Of a stretch of 64,000 nucleotides of DNA, positions 8,623 to 16,712 are shown piece after piece. The position numbers and the translations under genes are program-made. Below the pieces are notes generated by a model. The model made no database searches. It was not told the origin of the DNA and saw only the letters and a list, made by a program, of their open reading frames with translations. The DNA is taken from positions 4,507,501 through 4,571,500 of the forward strand of contig NZ_CP016449.1 in NCBI RefSeq assembly GCF_001713375.1. The letters are read 5' to 3'. The stretch comes from Hydrogenophaga sp. RAC07 (GTDB lineage Bacteria; Pseudomonadota; Gammaproteobacteria; Burkholderiales; Burkholderiaceae_C). Positions within the stretch are counted from its first letter, which is position 1. Each line of letters opens with the position of its first letter.

Positions 8623-9590
8623 ACTGCCTTCACGACTTTTTTGAGCAATTGCTTGAGTGATTGCGGCAGCAACCGCTGCACCAACCGCTGTGATTTGATT
8701 TTGAGAGCGGGCTTCATGCCTGCGGAAAAACCAGGCCTCAGCGCCCGTACTTCACGCAGCAGGGCGGTCAAAGCCTTCTCGTACGCTGCGTAGACCTGTT
8801 CAGGCTCAGGGCCCATGGTGGTGTAGGCACCAGAGAGGCGATCGAAGCCGCCATTAGACAGCAACTGGAACTGGTGAAAGTGGTAGAAGACCAGCGGGGT
8901 GCCCTCCACGGTGGGTGTGCCCAGACCGTCCCGACCAAACCGGTATTGCCCAAAGTTCCAGGGTGCTACCCCTGCACCAAGGTGTTGGAGGATGTGGAGG
9001 TTCTTGTACTCTTGCGGCCACTTGTCCAGGTACTTCTGGTCGCCCATGCGGTCGTCTTCCAGCCGGTGAAAACACCATTCGATGCATTGATCCCGCCAAT
9101 GCGCAAGGCATGCCATGCCTTCCTCGTCTCGTCGGAAGCTCACCCACTCCACACAAAAGCGGCCGTTGATCACGTGGTGCTGCAGCGCAGGGGTAAATCG
9201 GTGCTCGATGATCGCGATCGACGATGAGCCGATTTCGTCAAACAGCGGGTCCAAAGTCGAGAAGAAGTACAGGTCGGCGTCTAGGTACGTGATGAAGTCG
9301 ATGTCCCGGTTCTGCTGCAGCACGTGCCATGGAAGGCAGGGTGAAAGTGTCCAGCAGTACTCGGCCATGACTCGCCCGGGCTTGACCGCGAGTAGCGCTT
9401 CGTCCTCGACGGTCGACAGAGGCAAGCAGGTGATGTGGGGCAGGTTCAACTGCTGCAGCAGGCCTTGAACCTGGTTGTCCATGCACAACACGTGTACGTG
9501 GGCATCCGGACAGTGCTCGAGCAGTGTGCGCAGCATGACCACACCCTTGAGGAGGTAGTTGCTGTCAAAGAGGGTGCAAAAGTGCCGCAT
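8619..9590 (-). CDS. Putative glycosyltransferase, DXD-containing GT-A type
   Basis: A 323-residue protein starting MRHFCTLFDSNYLLKGVVML, with a DXD motif in TYLDADLYFFS (about residue 100) and an aromatic-rich central part (HLGAGVAPWNFGQY; VFYHFHQFQ). This resembles nucleotide-diphospho-sugar hexosyltransferases related to GT8/GT32, in which the DXD binds Mn-UDP-sugar. The C-terminus is basic and amphipathic (KLIK/RLVQRLLPQSLKQLLKK-like), suggesting peripheral membrane attachment. The ATG at 9590 is chosen because it lies 2 bp after the methyltransferase stop and gives a family-like start; the open frame upstream reads through that gene. Donor and acceptor are unknown. Confidence 0.8.
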   Translation of the reverse strand: MRHFCTLFDSNYLLKGVVMLRTLLEHCPDAHVHVLCMDNQVQGLLQQLNLPHITCLPLSTVEDEALLAVKPGRVMAEYCWTLSPCLPWHVLQQNRDIDFITYLDADLYFFSTLDPLFDEIGSSSIAIIEHRFTPALQHHVINGRFCVEWVSFRRDEEGMACLAHWRDQCIEWCFHRLEDDRMGDQKYLDKWPQEYKNLHILQHLGAGVAPWNFGQYRFGRDGLGTPTVEGTPLVFYHFHQFQLLSNGGFDRLSGAYTTMGPEPEQVYAAYEKALTALLREVRALRPGFSAGMKPALKIKSQRLVQRLLPQSLKQLLKKVVKAV

Positions 9591-9592
9591 CG

Positions 9593-10387
9593 TCAATGTT
9601 GTTTCTTTTGGCACACGTATGTCCGTGTGGCACTGCCCACCCCCTGAACCACATTCTCGTCCAGCGTGTGGGTGCCGAGGAGTTGCAGGCCGCAACGATC
9701 CATCAGGGCTAGAAACTCCGGCTCATTGAAATGGATCTCGACAGTCTCAACGCCATAGGCCAACTTGCGGAAGTATTTGTTAGGCTGCCCGACCAAGACG
9801 GGTGTCCGGTGAAAAATGGCGTACCTGCTGGACACCCGGGAGGTTTCAGCCACCGCCGTGGCGTACTCGGGAATGTGCAACAGACAGCAGCCGGAGATGA
9901 CGACCTCGAAAGCCGCATCCTTGTAGTTCAGTTGGGTTGCATCCTGAACGTCGAAACCGACAGCGGGATAGCGTTGTCGCGCCATCGCGATGAAGCCCTC
10001 GGAATAGTCACAGCCTCGATACGTGGCGTTGATGCCTGCAATTTGCAGCACCTCGTTGTAGTAGCCGCTGGAGCAGCCGATTTCGAGAAGACTCAAGGGA
10101 TATTGATGGTCATCCTGCAATCCCCGCACAGCACCTGCCAGAACATCAAAGACGTCGATCTTTGTGCCGCGACGGTATTCGGCCAGTTGCCGATCGACGA
10201 GTTCGCGCTGCCGAGCGGGTAGGTCATTGTCCTGCCACGCCGATCTAAGCCGTGACGATTCTCGGTTGGCTTCATCGTCGTCAAGCTCCACATAGTGGCT
10301 GGACACGCCACGAGCAGGCAGCATCCGCCGGAGCGCCGCCTTGACGCGGGGAAATCGGTTGATGAGGGTACGGAGCTGTCTCTTCAT
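9593..10387 (-). CDS. Class I SAM-dependent methyltransferase
   Basis: The 264-residue protein has motif I LLEIGCSSGYYNEVL near residue 100, an acidic residue ending strand 2 (RGCDYSEGF), and a motif-IV-like segment FEVVISGCCLLHIPEY. It belongs to the UbiE/Methyltransf_11-type fold. Within a glycan locus and between two glycosyltransferases it most likely methylates a sugar hydroxyl or caps the growing chain; this is inferred from context. The start overlaps the previous glycosyltransferase stop by 4 bp. There is no signal peptide or membrane segment, so it is cytoplasmic. Confidence 0.82.
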   Translation of the reverse strand: MKRQLRTLINRFPRVKAALRRMLPARGVSSHYVELDDDEANRESSRLRSAWQDNDLPARQRELVDRQLAEYRRGTKIDVFDVLAGAVRGLQDDHQYPLSLLEIGCSSGYYNEVLQIAGINATYRGCDYSEGFIAMARQRYPAVGFDVQDATQLNYKDAAFEVVISGCCLLHIPEYATAVAETSRVSSRYAIFHRTPVLVGQPNKYFRKLAYGVETVEIHFNEPEFLALMDRCGLQLLGTHTLDENVVQGVGSATRTYVCQKKQH

Positions 10388-11520
10388 GCGGGTCGACCTC
10401 CCAAGTGACGCTCGAGCAGCGGTGCGAGCTCAATCATGCGGTGTTGGTAGGTGTGCTCGCGCAAGGTGCGAGCCTGCCCCGCCCTGGCGATGGCCTGGGC
10501 TTCCTCTGGGTGCGCAATGTAGTGCCTGATCAACTCGGCCGCTTCTTCGGGGCTGTTGTAGGCAACCACTTCCTTGCCGATTTCGAACAACTCACCCAGG
10601 TTGTCCTTGCGGTCGGTGATCAACAACGAGCCGACCCCTGTGGCCTCGTACAGGCGCATGTTATTGGCGAAATTTTCGGCCACGTTGATGTGCCGATTCA
10701 AGGTGACGCGACTTCGTGCCAGTGCCCGGTACATGTCGAGCCCCCAAACCTCGCCGTGATGCCGCGCGACGATCGGTGACTTGCGGCTCAGACTGCCAGC
10801 CCCGTAACCAAAGAACTCGATTGGGGTGTTGCGAGCCAGGGACTCAAGCATGGGCAGCGCCTTGCCATGATGGCGGCTGATACCCCCCACGAAGCTGGCG
10901 TCTATGTCGGGTGTCACAGGACCGAGCAACTCCAGGATCCGCGTGTCAAAGCCGATGCGGAAGTATTCAGACGCTATGCCCATAGCTCGCAGCCTCGGCA
11001 CCAAGTGCGGGAATGATGTGGTGATCAGGTCGAAGCCTTGCAGGTACGGTGTCGGCGGCAGAGGGCTGGCGATCTGACCGACGATCAAACGCGCAAATGG
11101 GCGCAACTCGGCCAGCTTCTGCGGTGGCAGGAACCACAGGTCCTGGCAGTACAGCACGTCGGGGCGCATGGCCTTGATCTGCTCGACGGCGATCTCGACC
11201 AGCCCGGGCAGGGCCGATATCCAAGGTCCGATGCCAGGCAACCGGAGAAGACGGGAAGGCACTCGCAGCGCCATTTCGCTGTAGTGGACTTGGTTCTCGT
11301 GCGCCCATGCTCTTTGCAGCGGCTTGCAGTTGACCACGAGATCTTGCGCCTCGTGGCCCATGGCCTTCAGGTGGCGTGAATAGAAGTCCGATGTACCGAA
11401 CACTTGGTCCATCAAGCGCTTCCGTTGTTCCGCGAAGGGCTGGGCGGCCAGTCCTTCTTCTCTCTCGTAGTGGGTCGAAAGAAATCGCGGGTAGTAGGTA
11501 TCGAGTAAAAGGATACGCAT
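10384..11520 (-). CDS. Glycosyltransferase, CgeB-like GT-B
   Basis: The 378-residue protein begins MRILLLDTYYPRFLSTHYER and ends with a domain typical of CgeB/Glyco_trans_1_2 proteins: ASFVGGISRHHGKALPML, the region LNRHINVAENFANNMRLYEA, then GSLLITDRKDNLGELFE, where the nucleotide-sugar is expected to bind. CgeB-like enzymes decorate spore coats, O-chains and other surface glycans. It follows the ABC exporter by 2 bp and precedes the methyltransferase. The sugar donor is unknown. Confidence 0.8.
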   Translation of the reverse strand: MRILLLDTYYPRFLSTHYEREEGLAAQPFAEQRKRLMDQVFGTSDFYSRHLKAMGHEAQDLVVNCKPLQRAWAHENQVHYSEMALRVPSRLLRLPGIGPWISALPGLVEIAVEQIKAMRPDVLYCQDLWFLPPQKLAELRPFARLIVGQIASPLPPTPYLQGFDLITTSFPHLVPRLRAMGIASEYFRIGFDTRILELLGPVTPDIDASFVGGISRHHGKALPMLESLARNTPIEFFGYGAGSLSRKSPIVARHHGEVWGLDMYRALARSRVTLNRHINVAENFANNMRLYEATGVGSLLITDRKDNLGELFEIGKEVVAYNSPEEAAELIRHYIAHPEEAQAIARAGQARTLREHTYQHRMIELAPLLERHLGGRPA

Positions 11521-11522
11521 GT

Positions 11523-13247
11523 TCAGGCCGCAGGAGGTGTGAGCTGCGCCTCGCTTCGCACAGGCAGGCCAATGGTCAGGACTTGGTCGGCCAGAGCGGC
11601 AATTTCCGGGTCGTGGGTGATGAAGATGATGATCCCATCGCGCATGCGCGAACGCAGCTTCGCGACCACCTCAACGCGTGTCGCGGGATCAAGTGCGCTG
11701 GTGGCTTCGTCCAGTATGAGAAGGTCTGGTTGTCGCACCAGGGCACGCGCGATTCCGAGACGCTGGCGCTGCCCTCCCGAGAAGTTCTCGCCCAGGTAGC
11801 TCAGGCGAGTGTCCAGACCATGCTCCAGCTTATCGACCATGTCGCGCAGGTTGACCGTATCAAGCGCTGCGTGCAGGACTTCTTCACTCGCGTCCGCACC
11901 AAGCAACAGGTTCTCTCGTACGGTACTGGAAAAGATCTTGGGTTGCTGCTCCACCAACATGAAGCGCGCACGCGCGACCCCAAGGGGTATTTGGTCGGCG
12001 TTCACCTGGATGCGGCCGCTGTCTGGTGTGCTCAGCCCCAGAAGGATGTCTGCAAGCGTGGATTTCCCCGCGCCAGAGGGACCGATGATGGCGTAGGTGT
12101 GGCTGGCTTCGAAGCGGAAGTTCACGTGGTCCAGCACCCGACCACGGTCGCCATAGCCGAAAGTCACGTCATGCAAGTCCAGCGAATGCACACGGGTGCC
12201 GGTCGGTACCGGCGGTAAGGACTGTGTTTCCTGCGCCATCTCAACCAGGGTGCCGATGTCCTTGACGGCGCGGATGTCGGTGAGCAGCTGGGAGCCGGCC
12301 GTCACCATTTGCCCCAGCGACGCAAACACGCGGATCACGATGAGCGTTCCGGCGAACAGCGCAGCGTCCGACATGTCGACTTGGGTACCAGGGCGCAAGA
12401 CCACGACCGCCGCCAACAGCAGCACGATGGGAGGAAAGGTCTTGACCCCTGTCTTGACAGCATCGAGTTGCACCAGCATGCGGATGTAGGCGTGAATCTG
12501 TGCGGCATAGGCGGCGATCACGAAGCGTTCGCCGTGCAGGGAGCGGATGGAGCGCAAGCTGTTGAGTGCTTCCACAAAGGTGGTGCCAAGTTCGCGAGAC
12601 AGTTGCACGGCGAAGGCGTTCACCCGAAGCACGTGGCGCATAAGCAGACCCACTGCGAGCAGGCTGAGTGCTAGGAACGCCACAACGCCGGCAAAGGCCG
12701 GAGGCGAGAACTGATACAGCACGATCATGCCTACCACGGCCGTGAAGAACCCCACGGCCGATTGCAGCAGGGAAGTGATGATGGTTCCGCTTTTGAACGT
12801 GTCATCGCCGGCCATCGTGATGTAGTGCCCCACTGAGCGTGTGTACACGCGCCCCATGGGCTCCAGCAAGAGTAGGTGGCTGAAAACCTTTCCACTGAGT
12901 GTCTCGTGCACTTGTTTTCCCAGCCAGGTGGTCAGCACCGAAAGCAGATAGCCCAGCAGCAGCCTGCCCATCATCACCACGAAGAACAGCCACAGCCATG
13001 TCCTAGTGACCGGCTCCAGTCCCATCCAAAGGGCCGCTTTCGTCCACAAGGCCGTCACAGTCGAGGTGGCCGCCGCCTGCCCGGGCGCCATCGGGATCAT
13101 CAGGCTGGTGGCCACGTACTCAAGCATCAACACCAAGAATGTGAGAGCCAGCACCAAGTAGAACGTTCGGAAGCGGCGCGCAACAAAGCCCAGATATCCA
13201 CTGATCTGGCGGGCCAGTTTCCAAGCAGGGCGAATCTTTTCAGCCAT
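11523..13247 (-). CDS. ABC exporter, fused membrane and ATPase domains (MsbA/PglK-like)
   Basis: The 574-residue half-transporter has six predicted membrane helices in residues 20-310, then a nucleotide-binding domain with Walker A IGPSGAGKSTL (about 389), signature FSGGQRQRLGIARAL (about 489) and Walker B LLILDEATSALD. It would act as a homodimer flipping a lipid-linked substrate across the inner membrane. No Wzx flippase is in the window, so a PglK-like role moving undecaprenyl-PP-linked oligosaccharide is plausible. The ATG at 13247 shares its A with the preceding FkbM stop (TGATG); the TTG one codon earlier is less likely. Confidence 0.9.
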   Translation of the reverse strand: MAEKIRPAWKLARQISGYLGFVARRFRTFYLVLALTFLVLMLEYVATSLMIPMAPGQAAATSTVTALWTKAALWMGLEPVTRTWLWLFFVVMMGRLLLGYLLSVLTTWLGKQVHETLSGKVFSHLLLLEPMGRVYTRSVGHYITMAGDDTFKSGTIITSLLQSAVGFFTAVVGMIVLYQFSPPAFAGVVAFLALSLLAVGLLMRHVLRVNAFAVQLSRELGTTFVEALNSLRSIRSLHGERFVIAAYAAQIHAYIRMLVQLDAVKTGVKTFPPIVLLLAAVVVLRPGTQVDMSDAALFAGTLIVIRVFASLGQMVTAGSQLLTDIRAVKDIGTLVEMAQETQSLPPVPTGTRVHSLDLHDVTFGYGDRGRVLDHVNFRFEASHTYAIIGPSGAGKSTLADILLGLSTPDSGRIQVNADQIPLGVARARFMLVEQQPKIFSSTVRENLLLGADASEEVLHAALDTVNLRDMVDKLEHGLDTRLSYLGENFSGGQRQRLGIARALVRQPDLLILDEATSALDPATRVEVVAKLRSRMRDGIIIFITHDPEIAALADQVLTIGLPVRSEAQLTPPAA

Positions 13248-14185
13248 CAAGTCGACGTCGCCAGCAGAGCGAGCAATTCGTCCAGGCGGCAGCCTTGTTG
13301 CTGGAGCAGGCTTCTGACACCTTCGTCTCGTTCCAGCATTGACAGCGCTTCTTCAAAGAACAGGTAGGTCAGGTAGAACGCCAGCAGGGCGGTTCTGAAC
13401 TCCACGGGAAGGCCCGCCACAACATCCTGGCGCAAGGCAAAGACCGCATCGCATTCGTTGAGATAGGTATTGAGTTGCGGCTTGCCCTTGCCGGACTTCG
13501 GCGCGGGGATGGGTTTGATATGCAGCAACTCGAAACCCTGGGACTCCATGTACTGGCAGGCCTGCCAGAATTTTCCAGAGCCCTTCATGACCGGTTGCGC
13601 CAGCATGGTGGACTCCATCTCGACACCCACGATCCGATGGGTATCAAAAAGGGATTGAGCGCCTTGCAGGATGGAGAGCTCGGTTCCCTGGGTGTCCAGC
13701 TTGACAAACACAGGAGCAGTGGGCGAGTGACCTTCCAGCGCCTTCACGAGCGTGATGGTGTCGATGGAACGTTCCGTGACGGGAAAGAAGTACTCAAGCC
13801 GTTTCACACGGTGCTGCATCGACACCGGAATCTCAGGTGGCAGCAAGCTGCTGCCCGTGTCGACATTGGTGACATACAGGGTTTGCGTGCCACCGTCGCG
13901 GCTGAGACCCGTGGTGCAGGCCGAGACCTTGCAAGGCCAGGCCCATGACTTCAGGTACGCGAGGTTGTCCTTGTTCGGTTCAACGGCAATCCATTGCGTG
14001 CGCGGGGAATTCAGCAGCGTGAGCCACTTCACATGCGGGTAGAACGACGCGCCAACGTCGACGCAAACAACCTCAGGCAGGTGAGGACTCAGCAGGCGGG
14101 CCACTTGATGTGGCAATGTCCGCTGCCGCAGCGAGTTCTTCAAAGAAGTAGGGATCAGTTGGCGCATGGCCAGCATCAAACTCAT
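13247..14185 (-). CDS. FkbM-family methyltransferase (first of two)
   Basis: The 312-residue protein matches the FkbM/Methyltransf_21 pattern: VVCVDVGASFYPHVKW as SAM-binding motif I, an acidic strand-2 end in WIAVEPNKDNLAYL, and VFVKLDTQGTELSILQG. FkbM-type enzymes O-methylate sugars or polyketides. Here one or more hydroxyls of the surface glycan are the likely target. It is translationally coupled at both ends: ATGA with the oxygenase upstream and TGATG with the ABC exporter downstream. Another FkbM gene lies at 18275-18997, but the two differ clearly in length and sequence. Confidence 0.87.
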   Translation of the reverse strand: MSLMLAMRQLIPTSLKNSLRQRTLPHQVARLLSPHLPEVVCVDVGASFYPHVKWLTLLNSPRTQWIAVEPNKDNLAYLKSWAWPCKVSACTTGLSRDGGTQTLYVTNVDTGSSLLPPEIPVSMQHRVKRLEYFFPVTERSIDTITLVKALEGHSPTAPVFVKLDTQGTELSILQGAQSLFDTHRIVGVEMESTMLAQPVMKGSGKFWQACQYMESQGFELLHIKPIPAPKSGKGKPQLNTYLNECDAVFALRQDVVAGLPVEFRTALLAFYLTYLFFEEALSMLERDEGVRSLLQQQGCRLDELLALLATST

Positions 14186-15396
14186 GAAAACATCCTTTTT
14201 GCCTTCGAGATCACGCGCTCGGTCAGCGTCACGTCTGAAAAAATGACCTGTAGCGCCACTCGCTCGCCGGCCTCCATCAAGCCGCCTCGATGCAGCAACC
14301 GCGCGCCGTCAAACGCGATGAATGTGCCGGCGGGGCCGGTCATCTTGCGTTCTGCCTTGACCAATTGCGCTTCGGCTTCGCTGCCCGGCAGCACATCCCA
14401 CCCCAAGTGGGAGTTGAACCTCAGTGCCTCCGGCAGTCGCATGAAATGCCGCCGGAAGTTCTCCGAGTTCATCGACTGATGGTATTGCTTTGAATAGTGT
14501 TGCTTCAAAAGAGAGTCGGGACGCGTGCCCACCACGCCGACGACTCGACCAATCAGTTCCTGCAGTGGATTCAGTTGCATCGCTTCGTACGCGCCCGGAT
14601 AGCAGCCGGTGGGGCCGTTCGTCTCGCTCACGTCGCTCAGGTAGACGATGGCCTTGGGACACGAAATCGTTTCGTCCAAGTGGGCATACAGCGTCGCAGG
14701 CGGACGATCCAACCCCTCGATCGCATTGCGCCACCACGTGGCTTGCGGCACGCTGAGCTCAAGCGCTAGCCCAAAAACCTGGGTCTTGCGGCCGGTGTAG
14801 GCGCTCACGGCATCCAGAACCCCGAGCGCGCGAAACTCCCGATTCAAGATCGAGCGGATCGCACGCACCGGGGCTCCAGCACTGACCGACAAGTCATCGC
14901 GTTTTACTTGGCCCGCAGCGGCGTTGGCACGGAAACGCTCAACGTCGCTGCTGGCGAGTTGGCGCAGTTCTTCGACGGCACCACACCGGAGCTGGCCGAA
15001 GAAATGGCGTTCAAGCTGCAGACGAACTGCGGCCTGCACAGCAGCGCGGTCGTCCAGCCGGGCCAACCCCGCCTGTGTCGGGCGGGCATACCAATCGAAC
15101 TCCTCGTTCAGCAGCCTGCCGCATTCGGCGCCGAGTTCTGTCAGGAAATGGTTCTCGGGTTCGTCGGCACACTGTGCGTGCAGGGCGGCAAAAACCGCTG
15201 CCAATGAACGCTGACAATCTTGACGAAACAGCTCACGGCTCTTGCGGGACAAGGTGGCGCCGATGTGCTGAGTGGCAATATAGATCTCGTTGAATGCTGT
15301 CAGCTGTTCGTCGGGGGCTTTCCAACTTGGCACACTAAATGTGAATGCTGGATGCTTGCTGTAGCTTGACTGCATTGAAGTTACTAAGGGCGGCAT
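14182..15396 (-). CDS. Phytanoyl-CoA dioxygenase-like Fe(II)/2-oxoglutarate oxygenase
   Basis: The 404-residue protein has an HxD iron-binding motif in LYAHLDETISCPKAIVYLSD (about residue 235). Further on is a second histidine in ARLLHRGG followed by the 2-oxoglutarate-binding arginine in ERVALQVIF (about residue 380). This is the facial triad arrangement of PhyH-type oxygenases. It has no signal peptide. Its place between a Wzy-like gene and an FkbM methyltransferase suggests that it hydroxylates a glycan precursor or a lipid; no homologue with known function is recognised. The N-terminal 200 residues are not assignable. An in-frame ATG at 15375 is an alternative start. Confidence 0.72.
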   Translation of the reverse strand: MPPLVTSMQSSYSKHPAFTFSVPSWKAPDEQLTAFNEIYIATQHIGATLSRKSRELFRQDCQRSLAAVFAALHAQCADEPENHFLTELGAECGRLLNEEFDWYARPTQAGLARLDDRAAVQAAVRLQLERHFFGQLRCGAVEELRQLASSDVERFRANAAAGQVKRDDLSVSAGAPVRAIRSILNREFRALGVLDAVSAYTGRKTQVFGLALELSVPQATWWRNAIEGLDRPPATLYAHLDETISCPKAIVYLSDVSETNGPTGCYPGAYEAMQLNPLQELIGRVVGVVGTRPDSLLKQHYSKQYHQSMNSENFRRHFMRLPEALRFNSHLGWDVLPGSEAEAQLVKAERKMTGPAGTFIAFDGARLLHRGGLMEAGERVALQVIFSDVTLTERVISKAKRMFS

Positions 15397-15432
15397 TGGC
15401 AGCTTTCATAGGTAGGTAGCAACTCGCCATGC

Positions 15433-16656
15433 CTACGTTGGTTTGAGAGTTGTCGCATAGAGTGCCAAGTACACAAAAGAGACATTGATAGCGGTAAACA
15501 TCAGGTCTGGGTGCAGCATGGCCATGATGAGATAAACGAACTGAATCAGTATTGCGCCTCGATATGCTTCTGTCTGAAGGGGCCGTCTGAAAATCGGTAG
15601 CATGACGAGTGCGGTAAGTGTTGCAAAACCGGTGATTCCGAATTCACCTAGAGTTTTCAGCAATACATTGTGTACCTCGACAATTCCAAGTTCCGGATAT
15701 GTGGGGGCCCAGCCTACAAATTGACCGAGTCCAACCCCTAAAACATAATCCTTAAAATTCATATCGGAAAATGCGGTTGTTATTATGCTGAGTCTATAAC
15801 TCGAGATTGCATCCAACCTCTCAAAGAAGCTCCCGCTGCTAACTACATTGCGAAGAACGTCAAGATTTTCCTGCGGAGCTAGGATGGCATAGTTGCTAGA
15901 GATTAATTGAGTGACCAGAAATAACCAAGCAAAGGAGATGATTGCACCTCGAATTCGAGTTTTTGTGTATGCAAAAGAAAGAATTATTAATAAGGATCCA
16001 AGCAATCCAGTTCTTCCGCCAGTTAGGCTTTGCAGTATGAAAACTGGAGTGGTCAAAACAAGCGCAAAGAAAAGGAGCCTAAACCCACTACACTCTTTGT
16101 TGTAGATTGAAATCAATAAAAGAGCAACAATTTGCACAAGCCAGATGCTGAAATTAACGCGACTGTTTCCAAAGCCATTAAGCAAATTTTCTGAGAATTG
16201 CGTCGTCAGTGACAGCGCAATTATCATACAAATGAAGAGCAAGGTGGTTTTAGAATAAAACCAATTGCGAATGTTTTCGCCTGAGCATGGGTTTTTATTC
16301 GGCTGTTGGCGTAAAAATGTTACAAATAAAAAAGCAAACACTGCTTGGGCCAATCTTCGAACGTAACTGTCTGCTGGTTCTTGAAATTTTATCCAGAAAA
16401 CTGCATTCAGAGCTCCCCAAATAACGCACAATGCCAAAAAGCTATCTGGTTTCACAAGTCGCCAGTCCACAGCAGCAATGAGCAGGCCAATTAATGCGAC
16501 AAGCAAAACATTCTTACTGATGAGCAGGATGGAATTGATTTCAATGTAGCCCAATGAAATCTGATAAAGCCAGGAAGTGTAAAAAACCAATCCGAATAAA
16601 AAAAGAAATCGTTTGCTTGCGATTTTTCGAAGCGTGAGCGTGGCGTTAGTTAGCAT
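15433..16656 (-). CDS. O-antigen polymerase/ligase-like membrane protein (Wzy/WaaL family)
   Basis: The 407-residue protein has about ten to twelve hydrophobic helices and a periplasmic-loop signature VEVHNVLLKTLGEFGITGF typical of the Wzy_C/O-antigen-ligase superfamily. It either polymerises undecaprenyl-PP-linked repeat units in the periplasm or ligates glycan to lipid A or protein. Its base composition is far more AT-rich than both neighbours, a common trait of wzy genes and a sign of separate transfer. It is set off by 36-bp and 56-bp gaps, whereas most neighbours overlap. Polymerase versus ligase cannot be decided from sequence alone. Confidence 0.85.
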   Translation of the reverse strand: MLTNATLTLRKIASKRFLFLFGLVFYTSWLYQISLGYIEINSILLISKNVLLVALIGLLIAAVDWRLVKPDSFLALCVIWGALNAVFWIKFQEPADSYVRRLAQAVFAFLFVTFLRQQPNKNPCSGENIRNWFYSKTTLLFICMIIALSLTTQFSENLLNGFGNSRVNFSIWLVQIVALLLISIYNKECSGFRLLFFALVLTTPVFILQSLTGGRTGLLGSLLIILSFAYTKTRIRGAIISFAWLFLVTQLISSNYAILAPQENLDVLRNVVSSGSFFERLDAISSYRLSIITTAFSDMNFKDYVLGVGLGQFVGWAPTYPELGIVEVHNVLLKTLGEFGITGFATLTALVMLPIFRRPLQTEAYRGAILIQFVYLIMAMLHPDLMFTAINVSFVYLALYATTLKPT

Positions 16657-16712
16657 TCTTTGCGTTTTCGTTTCATTGATGAATGGCGGGCACTAGATCC
16701 TCATCTGTCCTG

